DNA of 64,000 nucleotides from Microbacterium sp. SA39. GTDB taxonomy: Bacteria; Actinomycetota; Actinomycetes; Actinomycetales; Microbacteriaceae. The notes under the pieces are model-generated. The model saw nothing but the letters and a program-made list of their open reading frames with translations, did no database searches and was not told the origin of the DNA. Made by a program: the position numbers and the translations under genes. Numbering within the stretch: position 1 is the stretch's first letter; every line of letters starts with the position of its first letter. Location of the stretch: assembly GCF_000967865.1 (NCBI RefSeq), contig NZ_JXRU01000035.1:124001-188000 (forward strand), in the 5' to 3' direction. Of this stretch, positions 8,197 to 16,015 are shown piece by piece.

Positions 8197-8771
8197 TGAT
8201 CGACGGACTTCTCCATTCTCTTTCCGCGATCGAGGAGGCCAACCGAAACCTGGGTCGCACCACGCTTCTCCAGCAGCTGCAGAACGGTACCTCGGCAGAC
8301 CGCGTGCGGGATTCACTGAACAGCATCGGGTTGCGTTCCACTGAGGAAATCGAAGCCCTGTACGGGTGGCACGACGGAATTGCGGACACCGACGCCGCCA
8401 TCGGCCGGATAACGCTATGGCCGGCCTTCTATTTCACCTCGCTGGAGGAGACGGTGGCGAACTATCGAGCCTTCGTCGACGACGCGCGCTGGACGCCGGG
8501 ATGGCTCCCTCTGTTCGCCAACGGAGGCGGGGACTTCTACGTCGTCGACCTGAGCACCCCTGGCGATACGCCTATTCGCCTTTTCCTCATCGACGAGGAT
8601 GAACACCCGATCGAATTCATGTCGCTGACCGCTATGTTCGCGACGCTCGAGGAAGCATTCCGCCGTGGCTGCTTCTATCTGACGCCGGAGGGAGTCTTTC
8701 GCAAGGACTATCCTGCCTTCGGAAAGCTTGCCGCAGAGATGAATCCAGATGTCGCGTGGTGGCAATCCTGA
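8193..8771 (+). CDS. SMI1/KNR4 (SUKH) family protein, probable orphan immunity protein
   Basis: A 192-residue soluble protein with the SUKH-type core: 'LYGWHDG' followed by 'WLPLFANGGGDFYVVDL' near the middle and a C-terminal 'MFATLEEAFRRGCF' helix. SUKH proteins are common immunity proteins of contact-dependent and polymorphic toxins. No intact toxin is present, only the possible stump directly upstream. Base composition (more A/T) differs from neighbours, in line with horizontal gain. The start could be either of two adjacent ATGs (8193 or 8196). Confidence 0.75.
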   Translation: MMIDGLLHSLSAIEEANRNLGRTTLLQQLQNGTSADRVRDSLNSIGLRSTEEIEALYGWHDGIADTDAAIGRITLWPAFYFTSLEETVANYRAFVDDARWTPGWLPLFANGGGDFYVVDLSTPGDTPIRLFLIDEDEHPIEFMSLTAMFATLEEAFRRGCFYLTPEGVFRKDYPAFGKLAAEMNPDVAWWQS

Positions 8772-8781
8772 CCGCTGAGGG

Positions 8782-9618
8782 CTAGACGCTGCGTGCGGCT
8801 CGGCGGGTGCGCAGGTCTTCCCGGATGACGCTCACCACGCTCGCGAGCACCACGGCCATGAGCAGGATCTGCGCGATCGCCGAGACGGGGTTGCCCGGAT
8901 CCGAGGACGCCTCGGGGAGGGCCTCGGCCGGGTTGCCCGCTTCCGCGCCCACGTAGAGGACGAAGTCGGTGAACGCGTGGATGAGCACCGCGACCCACAG
9001 CCGACCGCTCACCCGCCGGACCCAGTAGAAGGTGATTCCGCTCAGCGCCAGGAACGAGACCTGGAAAGCGATCGCTGCCGGTGGCAGCCTATGCCAGATG
9101 CTCGAGTAGACGTGAGCCAACGCGAAGGCGACAGCCGTCACGAGCAGCGTGACGAACTCACCATGACGCTCGCGCACCGAGACGAGCAGGATGCCGCGGC
9201 ACACGAGCTCCTCGCCGAGCCCCACGAGCAGCGTGCCGACCGCCACGATGAGGATGAACGACACGGCACGATCGGCCCACGGAGTCGTGAAGACCTGACC
9301 CAGCGGGATGAGCAGGGCGAACATCGGGATCGAGACGAGCCACCAGCGCCGCGGATTGAGACGAACGGTCGGGGTCTCGCGCCACACCGGACCCCACCAG
9401 CCTGCCCAGCGCACGAACAGCAGAGCGAGCCCGATCGCGATCGGAAGCGGGATGAGGTGGGACAGGGCGAACTCGGCCGTCGCGTCGTCGCCGGCGAGGC
9501 CGCCGAGCACGTTCCCGAGGCCCGCGGCGAAGAGGATGTACACCACGAGCGCCACCAGACCGATCCAGATGCGCGGGCGCAGTCTTCTCCCGTCGGTGCG
9601 CTCGGGCGTTGCTGTCAT
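8782..9618 (-). CDS. CPBP-family intramembrane metalloprotease
   Basis: A 278-residue membrane protein with about seven to eight hydrophobic segments. The CPBP/Abi motifs are visible: 'GEELVCRG' (EExxxR type), 'FALAHVYSS' and 'VLIHAFTDF', supplying the Glu and His ligands. The family includes Rce1-like proteases and bacteriocin self-immunity proteins; the substrate here is unknown. The start ATG 9618 has GGAGG six bases upstream and is preferred to a more upstream ATG. Confidence 0.85.
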   Translation of the reverse strand: MTATPERTDGRRLRPRIWIGLVALVVYILFAAGLGNVLGGLAGDDATAEFALSHLIPLPIAIGLALLFVRWAGWWGPVWRETPTVRLNPRRWWLVSIPMFALLIPLGQVFTTPWADRAVSFILIVAVGTLLVGLGEELVCRGILLVSVRERHGEFVTLLVTAVAFALAHVYSSIWHRLPPAAIAFQVSFLALSGITFYWVRRVSGRLWVAVLIHAFTDFVLYVGAEAGNPAEALPEASSDPGNPVSAIAQILLMAVVLASVVSVIREDLRTRRAARSV

Positions 9619-9746
9619 GATCGACCTCCGAGGTCGAGTATGACGCACGATCGGAAGGCCCTGCTCACCTTGACGCCGTGAGAAATCGTGCGGAACAAGC
9701 GCGTCGCCGAGGACCGGATGTCGGCGGGGTCGGGCACGATGAGAGC

Positions 9747-10532
9747 ATGACCGACGGCTACGACTCCGACTTCCTCGCGACCGGCGTACCGCTTCCTCGA
9801 CCCGCGCGACCGGTGCGAGAACTCGCCTACCCGCGGTTCTCGGTACTGCTCGACCCGCAGCGCCGGCTCGCCGCCGTCACGGCGGTCCACATCGACGGTC
9901 GCCTGCTCCTCGATCTGCCGCGCACGGGCGAGTGGCGCCTCGATCCGCGCATCGACGACGGCGAGCAGACCGGGCCGGAGGTCTATGCGCGCAATGACCT
10001 GGACCGCGGGCATCTGGTGCGCCGGCGCGACCCGGGGTGGGGCGGCACTGCAGACGCGCGCGATGCGATGGAGGCGACCTTCTTCTATCCGAACGCCGCT
10101 CCGCAGGCGGCCGGCTTCAACCAGTCGAAAGAGCTCTGGCTCGGCCTCGAAGATCACGTGCTCGCGTACGCCGAGGCCACCGACCAGCGGGTGAGCGTGT
10201 TCACCGCGCCGGTGCTCGCCGAGGACGACCCTCCCTATCGCGGCATCCGCATCCCGCTGAGGTTCTGGAAGATCGCCGCCTGGCAGGCTCCTTCGGGACT
10301 GCGCGCCGCAGGATTCGTGCTCGACCAGACCGAACTCATCGACACGCGGGAGGGGCTGCTCGCGAGCCCACCTCTCGGCGCGTTCCGCACTTTCCAGGTG
10401 CCGATCGCCGAGATCGCCGCGCTCGCATCCGTCGACTTCGGTCCTCTCGTGGCCGCCGACGTTCTAGGCGACGAGAAGCTGCGGGCGGAGGGGTGGCGGG
10501 AACTGTCCTCCCCCGGAGACCTCGTCCTTTGA
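9747..10532 (+). CDS. DNA/RNA non-specific endonuclease (NUC1 family)
   Basis: A 261-residue protein with the beta-beta-alpha-metal nuclease signature: 'DLDRGHLVRR' (Asp86-Arg-Gly-His89) and the metal-binding Asn at 125 in 'AAGFNQ'. His89 would be the general base. I see no signal peptide, so it may act in the cell or leave by another route. The ATG 9747 is chosen over an upstream in-frame start because homologous sequence begins there. It converges with the next gene over a shared terminator. Confidence 0.85.
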   Translation: MTDGYDSDFLATGVPLPRPARPVRELAYPRFSVLLDPQRRLAAVTAVHIDGRLLLDLPRTGEWRLDPRIDDGEQTGPEVYARNDLDRGHLVRRRDPGWGGTADARDAMEATFFYPNAAPQAAGFNQSKELWLGLEDHVLAYAEATDQRVSVFTAPVLAEDDPPYRGIRIPLRFWKIAAWQAPSGLRAAGFVLDQTELIDTREGLLASPPLGAFRTFQVPIAEIAALASVDFGPLVAADVLGDEKLRAEGWRELSSPGDLVL

Positions 10533-10548
10533 CGTCGAGGTCTCCGGG
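10512..10548. terminator. Bidirectional terminator, perfect 13-bp stem
   Basis: CCCGGAGACCTCG (10512-10524) pairs perfectly with 10536-10548 around an 11-nt loop. It lies between two convergent genes, and its left arm is the end of the nuclease coding sequence, so the last codons double as terminator stem. Confidence 0.7.
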
Positions 10549-11427
10549 TCAGGCCTCTGTGGAGGCCGGGGCGTCGGTGCTCGCGCCTTCGGTCGCGACC
10601 CAGCTCGCCAGCATTCTGAGCTTCTCGTCGGAGGGCGTGCCCGGCTCGGCCGTATACGTCGACATGTGCAGACCAGGATCCGCCGGCAGCTCGAACGCCT
10701 CGTAGACGAGTTCGATCTCGCCGACGACCGGATGCCGCAGCCGTTTCACGCCGCTACGGTGATAGCGCACGTCATGCGCGGCCCAGAGGGTGCGGAACCG
10801 ATCGCTACGCGTCGAGAGCTCGCCCACCAGATCGCTGAAGCGGCGGTCGAACGGGTTGCGGCCGGCCTCTCCGCGCATCGCCGCCACCAGCTCGCGCGTG
10901 ACGCGATCCCAGTCGAGGTAGTAGTCGTGCGCGGCCGGGTTCAGGAACGCAAAGCGCGCGCTGTTCGGCATGGGCTCGGTGAACAGGGGCGCGTACAGCG
11001 CCTTGCCCAGAGCATTCGCTCCCAGATAGTCGAAGTAGTTATTGCGTACGAGTGCGGGTGCGCCCGTCATCGCATCGAGCAGGCGCTGGATGCTGGGGCG
11101 GATCGCCTCTGCCTTCTTGCGCGGCTTCCGCGCCACGGGCGAGACGTTCGCCGCGCGGGCGAGGTCGAACAGGTGCGCGGTCTCGGCGTCATCGAGTTGC
11201 AGGGCGCGAGCGAGCGCGTCGAGCACGCTGTCCGACACCCCGGAGAGGTCGCCACGCTCGAGACGCGTGTAGTAGTCGACGCTGACTCCGGCGAGCAGGG
11301 AGACCTCCTCGCGGCGGAGTCCCGGAACCCGGCGATTGCCTCCGAACGCGGGGAGCCCTGCCTGGTCGGGGGTCAGTCGGGCGCGCCTCGTGGAGAGGAA
11401 CTCGCGCACCTCGCTGCGGGTGTCCAT
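10549..11427 (-). CDS. MmyB-type helix-turn-helix regulator (divergent from ADH)
   Basis: A 292-residue paralogue of the regulator at 6185-7027, with 'GLRREEVSLLAGVSVDYYTRLERG' in the helix-turn-helix and the C-terminal MmyB-type domain ending 'MSTYTAEPGTPSDEKLRMLASW'. The start ATG 11427 begins the conserved region. It is divergent from a zinc alcohol dehydrogenase, and a perfect 9-bp inverted repeat lies between them, the natural operator candidate. Confidence 0.87.
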   Translation of the reverse strand: MDTRSEVREFLSTRRARLTPDQAGLPAFGGNRRVPGLRREEVSLLAGVSVDYYTRLERGDLSGVSDSVLDALARALQLDDAETAHLFDLARAANVSPVARKPRKKAEAIRPSIQRLLDAMTGAPALVRNNYFDYLGANALGKALYAPLFTEPMPNSARFAFLNPAAHDYYLDWDRVTRELVAAMRGEAGRNPFDRRFSDLVGELSTRSDRFRTLWAAHDVRYHRSGVKRLRHPVVGEIELVYEAFELPADPGLHMSTYTAEPGTPSDEKLRMLASWVATEGASTDAPASTEA

Positions 11428-11455
11428 ACATCGAACGTACGCCTTCCGCTCACAC

Positions 11456-11484
11456 GCTGGGAGGTAACGCCAGCCCCTCCCAGC
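11456..11484. promoter_or_regulatory. Operator: GCTGGGAGG - 11 bp - CCTCCCAGC
   Basis: A perfect 9-bp inverted repeat with an 11-bp spacer lies in the divergent promoter region of the MmyB-type gene and the alcohol dehydrogenase. Half-site centres are 20 bp apart, about two helical turns, as expected for a dimeric repressor. Confidence 0.65.
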
Positions 11485-11544
11485 CCTCGGCATCCGTCTT
11501 CAGACTGGAGGTACAACTCTCATCGCCAGAAGGAGAACCCCCAC

Positions 11545-12564
11545 ATGCGTGGAGTCATCATGCTCGGACCCGGCGACGTCCGGGTCGAAGACCGTGAGAA
11601 GCCGACCATCACCCGCCCGACGGATGCCGTCATCAAGCTCGCCGCGACCTGCATCTGCGGCTCCGACCTCTGGCCGTATCGCGGCCAGGACGACGTCGAC
11701 GCGACACCGATGGGTCACGAGTACGTCGGCGTCGTCGAGGAGATCGGCGCTGACGTGCAGAACGTGAAGGCCGGCGACTTCGTGGTCGGATCGTTCATGG
11801 CATCCGACAACACCTGCGAGATCTGCGAGGCCGGATACCAGTCGCGCTGCGTGCACGTCGTGCCGATGGGGCGCTACGGCACCCAGGCCGAGTACGCGCT
11901 CATCCCTCACGCCGACGGCACTCTCGTCGCCACCCCGGGCCAGCCCGACGCGGATCTCATCCCCTCGCTGCTCGCCGCGTCCGATGTGCTCGGCACGGGC
12001 TGGTTCGCCGCCGTCGCGGCCGAGGTCGGCCCGGGCAAGACCGTCGCCGTCGTGGGTGACGGCGCCGTGGGGCTCCTCGGCATCCTCGCTGCGTCGCAGC
12101 TGGGCGCCGACCGCATCATCGCGATGAGCAGTCATGCCGATCGTCAGGAACTCGCACGGAAGTTCGGCGCGACCGACATCGTCGAGGAACGCGGAGATGC
12201 GGGGGTCGAGAAGATCAAGGAGCTGACGAACGGGCTCGGGGCGCACTCGGTCATCGAGGCCGTCGGCACCCAGGAGTCGATGATGCAGGCGATCCGCTCG
12301 ACCCGCCCCGGCGGGCACGTCGGCTACGTCGGCGTCTCGCACGATGTCGAGCTCCCCGGACAGGAGCTGTTCTTCTCCGGCGTGCACCTGCACGGCGGAC
12401 CTGCTCCCGTGCGGCGATTCCTGCCCGAGCTCATCCAGCTGATCTGGGACCGGAAGATCGATCCGGGCGTGGTCTTCGACCTGACCCTGCCGCTCGAGGA
12501 TGCTGCCGAGGGCTACCGCGCGATGGACGAGCGCCGCGCCACCAAGGTGCTGCTCACCGTCTGA
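11545..12564 (+). CDS. Zinc-dependent alcohol dehydrogenase (MDR family)
   Basis: A 339-residue medium-chain dehydrogenase. Catalytic zinc ligands fit Cys38 ('CICGSD') and His58-Glu59 ('MGHEYVG'); the structural-zinc lobe has only three obvious cysteines (91, 94, 102). A cofactor loop 'VVGDGAVGLLG' gives NAD(P) binding. AAGGAG precedes the ATG. It is read divergently from a MmyB-type repressor. The substrate is not evident. Confidence 0.88.
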   Translation: MRGVIMLGPGDVRVEDREKPTITRPTDAVIKLAATCICGSDLWPYRGQDDVDATPMGHEYVGVVEEIGADVQNVKAGDFVVGSFMASDNTCEICEAGYQSRCVHVVPMGRYGTQAEYALIPHADGTLVATPGQPDADLIPSLLAASDVLGTGWFAAVAAEVGPGKTVAVVGDGAVGLLGILAASQLGADRIIAMSSHADRQELARKFGATDIVEERGDAGVEKIKELTNGLGAHSVIEAVGTQESMMQAIRSTRPGGHVGYVGVSHDVELPGQELFFSGVHLHGGPAPVRRFLPELIQLIWDRKIDPGVVFDLTLPLEDAAEGYRAMDERRATKVLLTV

Positions 12565-12609
12565 ACGCATCCCGTCATCGCGTTGCAGGGCGGCTGCCAC
12601 TCGGGGCCT

Positions 12610-13065
12610 TCACCGAGCGGTGGCCGTCCTCCATCTGGTCGTCGCATCCTGGCCCGTGAAGACCAGCCTTCGTGTCAGCACGCCGGGCTGGTTCTCTCCT
12701 CGCCCTGTCGCCCTTGACGCGGTGAGCTGAAAGCTCACGTGATCGCCAAGATCGCGGGAGGCCGCCAACTCGAGGGCGTCTTGTGCGGCGTCGAGGTCGG
12801 TTGCCGCGACAGCTGCGAGGTCGACATCTTTGGTGGCGCGCGACCGCGGAACCCGAGCGAGCATCGCCGTTCCCCCTTTGAGCAGCCATTCTGACTCCTC
12901 ACCGTCGGCGAAGATGCGCGAGAGGAACCGGTCGTGGTTTGCCTGGACGATCTGCTCACTCACGGTCAAGCTGCTCTCACCGGACTTTGCCGCCCGGCTC
13001 GCTTCGGTCTTGATTGCCTGCGAGACGCCTCTCCAGCTTCGGTAGCGCTCATCCGGACCGGACAC
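12610..13065 (-). pseudogene. AbiEii-type toxin, 3'-truncated
   Basis: A 151-residue product carries the nucleotidyltransferase core of AbiEii toxins: 'LLKGGTAMLARVPRSRATKDVDL' read as GGT at 64-66 and Asp80/Asp82. Family members I know run well over 200 residues; here similarity stops after 'FTGQDATT' and the frame ends in a short basic tail. Only 45 bp remain before the neighbouring gene, so the C-terminal half is gone. The start is a GTG one codon after the antitoxin stop. The toxin is probably inactive. Confidence 0.75.
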
Positions 13066-13067
13066 GA

Positions 13068-13718
13068 CTACGGACGGACCATCGCGATGTGGGACAGCTC
13101 GAGGAGCTCGTCGGCAAGCTCTGAGCCGGACCCTGCATTGCGAGCCCTCGCAAGCGGCTCGAGGGAGGTGGCGAGGCGGCGTGCCGAGACAAGCTTCCCC
13201 CGCTCGCGAGCGTCAGCCAGAGCATTGACGACCAGCGACTGGTCGGTCCACTGTTCGACGAGATCGGCGATAGTGCGCTCTACCGTCAGAGTGGGAAGAC
13301 CGTCTACGTACATCACGTCCATCGGCTCGAGAGCCCTCACGCGGAGCCGAACAGCCTCGAGCCGAGTTGTTCGTCGCGTAGGAACGATGAAATCGCGGAT
13401 GCCGGGGTACCAATCGCCGATCCCGTGAGCGATCGCCGCGGACTCTCCCGCGACGACCACGGCGGGCGTGCCGGCTGGAGCCGACGGCAGGGTCGCCCCG
13501 CCCAGCGAGAGCCACGGTATGTAGAGATGCTCGAGTTCGGGCTCGGGGGCGCCGGCCATCCGGTACACGCCCTGCCCGACTCGGAGGATGCCACCGGACG
13601 CGGCCAGGCCCGAGAGAGTCTTCCGAGAGATGCCGACGGCGGATGCCTGAGCAGTGGTGAACATCCCCCACTGCTCAGTGGCGAGATCTCCGAGTCTCGC
13701 GATCGTCTTTCCAGACAT
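13068..13718 (-). CDS. AbiEi-type antitoxin
   Basis: A 216-residue protein with an N-terminal winged-helix domain ('QWGMFTTAQASAVGISRKTL') and the AbiEi C-terminal region ('VDGLPTLTVERTIADLVEQW'). AbiEi represses its own promoter and neutralises AbiEii in type IV toxin-antitoxin/abortive-infection modules. It is intact and directly precedes the truncated toxin gene. The ATG sits about 7 bp after a TACAAT -10 box, so its mRNA is probably leaderless. Confidence 0.85.
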   Translation of the reverse strand: MSGKTIARLGDLATEQWGMFTTAQASAVGISRKTLSGLAASGGILRVGQGVYRMAGAPEPELEHLYIPWLSLGGATLPSAPAGTPAVVVAGESAAIAHGIGDWYPGIRDFIVPTRRTTRLEAVRLRVRALEPMDVMYVDGLPTLTVERTIADLVEQWTDQSLVVNALADARERGKLVSARRLATSLEPLARARNAGSGSELADELLELSHIAMVRP

Positions 13719-13724
13719 GCGGCA

Positions 13725-13730
13725 ATTGTA
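13725..13730 (-). promoter_or_regulatory. -10 box (TACAAT) of the AbiE module
   Basis: A near-consensus TACAAT on the minus strand would start transcription on or within a base or two of the AbiEi ATG at 13718. No good -35 was found at normal spacing. Confidence 0.5.
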
Positions 13731-13794
13731 CCCCGAAATGGGAACAAATGCTGCAGTCCTGCGTGCTCGTTCCGGGCGCTACTAGCCTGGCGGG

Positions 13795-14205
13795 ATGGGC
13801 GAAGCACGGGACGACGGGCCGTTCTTTCACGGCACCAAGGCGGAACTGCAGGTCGGCGACCTCTTGACGGCGGGCTTCCGGTCGAATTATCGCCCGGAAG
13901 TCGTGATGAATCACATCTACTTCACGGCGCTGCGGGACGGAGCCGGTCTCGCCGCTGAGCTGGCGGCGGGCGACGGCGAGCCCCGTGTGTACCTCGTCGA
14001 ACCCACCGGAGCCTTCGAGAACGACCCGAACGTGACCGACAAGAAGTTCCCGGGCAATCCCACGCGCTCCTATCGCAGCACGGAACCGCTGCGCGTGGTC
14101 GGCGAGGTCGTGGATTGGACGCGTCTCACGCCTGAGGCGCTGCAGAAATGGCGCGAGACGCTCGCCGCCATCCGCGACGACGAGCGCGGCGAGATCATCA
14201 ACTGA
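13795..14205 (+). CDS. arr: Rifampin ADP-ribosyltransferase (Arr)
   Basis: A 136-residue protein with the Arr signature throughout: 'FFHGTKAELQVGDLLTAGF', 'NHIYFTAL', and 'DPNVTDKKFPGNPTRSYRS'. Arr uses NAD+ to ADP-ribosylate the C23 hydroxyl of rifamycins, preventing binding to RNA polymerase. Length and motifs are complete, so the gene should be functional. It is common on actinobacterial chromosomes and also moves on integrons. Here it lies beside a toxin-antitoxin remnant, but no mobile element is visible. Confidence 0.93.
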   Translation: MGEARDDGPFFHGTKAELQVGDLLTAGFRSNYRPEVVMNHIYFTALRDGAGLAAELAAGDGEPRVYLVEPTGAFENDPNVTDKKFPGNPTRSYRSTEPLRVVGEVVDWTRLTPEALQKWRETLAAIRDDERGEIIN

Positions 14206-14240
14206 ACCCGCCGCGCTCGCGTCGGGCGCGAACGAACCGG

Positions 14241-15242
14241 TCAGGCCGGCTTGGCAGCGAGAGGCTCGAGCTGCGCGAGCTCGTCATCCGTGAGCGGGGC
14301 GCCGTCAAGGGCCCGCAGGGTGTCCTCGAGCTGCCCCACGCTCGACGCGCCGATCAGCGCGCTGGTCACGGCGGGATCGCGCAGCACCCACTGGATCGCG
14401 AGCTGCGCGAGGGTCTGGCCACGCGAAGAGGCGATCTCGTTCAGGGCGCGCGCCCGATCGAGGTATTCCTCGGTGATGTTCGACTCGGTCATCCACCGAC
14501 CGGTCGCCGCACGGGAATCGCTGGGGATGCCCGTGAGGTACCGATCCGTGAGGAGTCCCTGATCGAGCGGGGAGAACGCGATGGCACCCACGCCGAGCTC
14601 GGTCAGTGTCTCGAGCAGCCCCTGCTCTTCGATCCGCCGGTCGAACATGTTGTACCGCGGCTGGTGGATCGTCAGCGGCACGCCCTCGGCGCGGAGAGCC
14701 GCGGATGCCGCCTTCGTCTCCTCCGGCGTGTAGTAGTTCGAGATGCCGACATACAGCGCCTTGCCCTGACGCACGGCCGTGGCGAGCGCACCCATGGTCT
14801 CCTCGATCGGCGTCTCCGGATCGGGCCGGTGCGAGTAGTACACGTCCACGTAGTCGAGACCGAGCCGCTGGAGCGACTGGTCGAGCGACGCGATCATCGT
14901 CTTGCGGGATCCCCACTCACCGAACGGGCCGTCCCACATCTGGTAGCCGGCCTTGGTGGAGATGACCAGCTCGTCTCGATAGGGGCGGAAGTCCAACTGG
15001 TGGATGCGACCGTAGTTGCGCTCCGCGCTTCCCGCCGGCGGGCCGTAGTTGTTGGCCAGGTCGAAGTGGAACACGCCCAGGTCGAAAGCACGGCGGAGGA
15101 TCGCGCGCTGCGTCTCGAGCGCGCGGTCTTCGCCGAAGTTGTTCCACAGCCCCAGGGACACTCGCGGCAGGATGAGCCCGCTCCGCCCGGAGCGTGCGGT
15201 CTTGATCGAGTCGTACCTGGTCGGCTCAGCCGTATACGTCAT
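14241..15242 (-). CDS. Aldo/keto reductase, YghZ/MgrA-like
   Basis: A 333-residue TIM-barrel oxidoreductase. 'FDLANNYGPPAGSAERNYG' contains the catalytic Asp and Tyr, 'YSHRPDPETPIEE' the His, and 'GIGASSVGQL'-like sequence near the end binds NADPH. The 'YGPPxGSAExNxGRI' form is typical of the YghZ group that reduces methylglyoxal and L-glyceraldehyde 3-phosphate. It is transcribed away from the PPTase gene 91 bp to the right. Confidence 0.9.
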   Translation of the reverse strand: MTYTAEPTRYDSIKTARSGRSGLILPRVSLGLWNNFGEDRALETQRAILRRAFDLGVFHFDLANNYGPPAGSAERNYGRIHQLDFRPYRDELVISTKAGYQMWDGPFGEWGSRKTMIASLDQSLQRLGLDYVDVYYSHRPDPETPIEETMGALATAVRQGKALYVGISNYYTPEETKAASAALRAEGVPLTIHQPRYNMFDRRIEEQGLLETLTELGVGAIAFSPLDQGLLTDRYLTGIPSDSRAATGRWMTESNITEEYLDRARALNEIASSRGQTLAQLAIQWVLRDPAVTSALIGASSVGQLEDTLRALDGAPLTDDELAQLEPLAAKPA

Positions 15243-15333
15243 GTCTCTGCTTTCTCAGTTCGGGGGCACTGTCGAAGATCGTACGCGCACCGTGTGACGT
15301 CGATGGTCCGACGAGCGGCGGTACGGTGAGAGC

Positions 15334-15996
15334 GTGATCTTCGACCGAGGCGCGCTCGGCCCTGTGCAGATCGCATGGGCGTCCGCCGATTCCGCGATGT
15401 CGGACCTGGATGCCGCGATGAGTCAGGTCGGTGAGAGCGCGCTGCTCCGCTACCGACGCCTTGACGGCGACGCCGGGCGACGCTTCGCCGTCGGCCGACT
15501 GCTGCTGGCAGAACTCGTTCCCGCTGTGAAGGCGGATGCCGTGACGATCGAGAGCCTCTGCGCGCACTGCGGCGGTGACCACGGCCGCCCCCGCGTGGTG
15601 GGGGCCCCGTACGCCGTCAGCGTGAGCTACGCGGGCGAGATGGTCGTCGCTGCGGCTGCCCCGCGTGAATCGACGTCGGCACTCGGCGTCGACATCGCGA
15701 CGCGCTCGGACGACGTCGACGCTCCGCTCACCGAGCTCGCCGGCCTGTTCGCCCCGCGTACGCCACCGGGGCTGCGGACGTGGACCGAGATCGAGGCGGT
15801 CGTGAAGGCCGACGGTCGAGGCCTGCGCATTCCGCCGGCGGACGTCGCGTTCGGAGGGCCGTCAGCGACGCTGCTCCCCGGCGGTCGAACTGCGGGAGTT
15901 CCGGGGAATCCCGCCGGCTTCGAGGTCGCCCCGGCGCCGGGACCCGCAGGCTACATCGTGAGCGTGGCCGTCGCACCGGCATCCGCTGTCCGTTGA
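15334..15996 (+). CDS. Sfp-type 4'-phosphopantetheinyl transferase
   Basis: A 220-residue enzyme with the Sfp motifs: 'ALGVDIA' near residue 110 and 'WTEIEAVVKADGRGL' at about 149-163, which bring Mg2+ and coenzyme A. It attaches phosphopantetheine to carrier-protein serines. Its place 20 bp from the convergent operon holding a Pls-type synthetase (whose carrier Ser550 needs this modification) makes that protein its likely partner. The start follows a GTG-rich region without a strong ribosome site, so the exact start is open. Confidence 0.87.
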   Translation: MIFDRGALGPVQIAWASADSAMSDLDAAMSQVGESALLRYRRLDGDAGRRFAVGRLLLAELVPAVKADAVTIESLCAHCGGDHGRPRVVGAPYAVSVSYAGEMVVAAAAPRESTSALGVDIATRSDDVDAPLTELAGLFAPRTPPGLRTWTEIEAVVKADGRGLRIPPADVAFGGPSATLLPGGRTAGVPGNPAGFEVAPAPGPAGYIVSVAVAPASAVR

Positions 15997-16015
15997 AGCG
16001 ATGAGCCCCGACTGA

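Noticed and set aside
10666..11544. Upstream extension of the alcohol dehydrogenase frame
   Set aside because: It is antisense to a regulator gene; ATG 11545 with AAGGAG begins the conserved protein.
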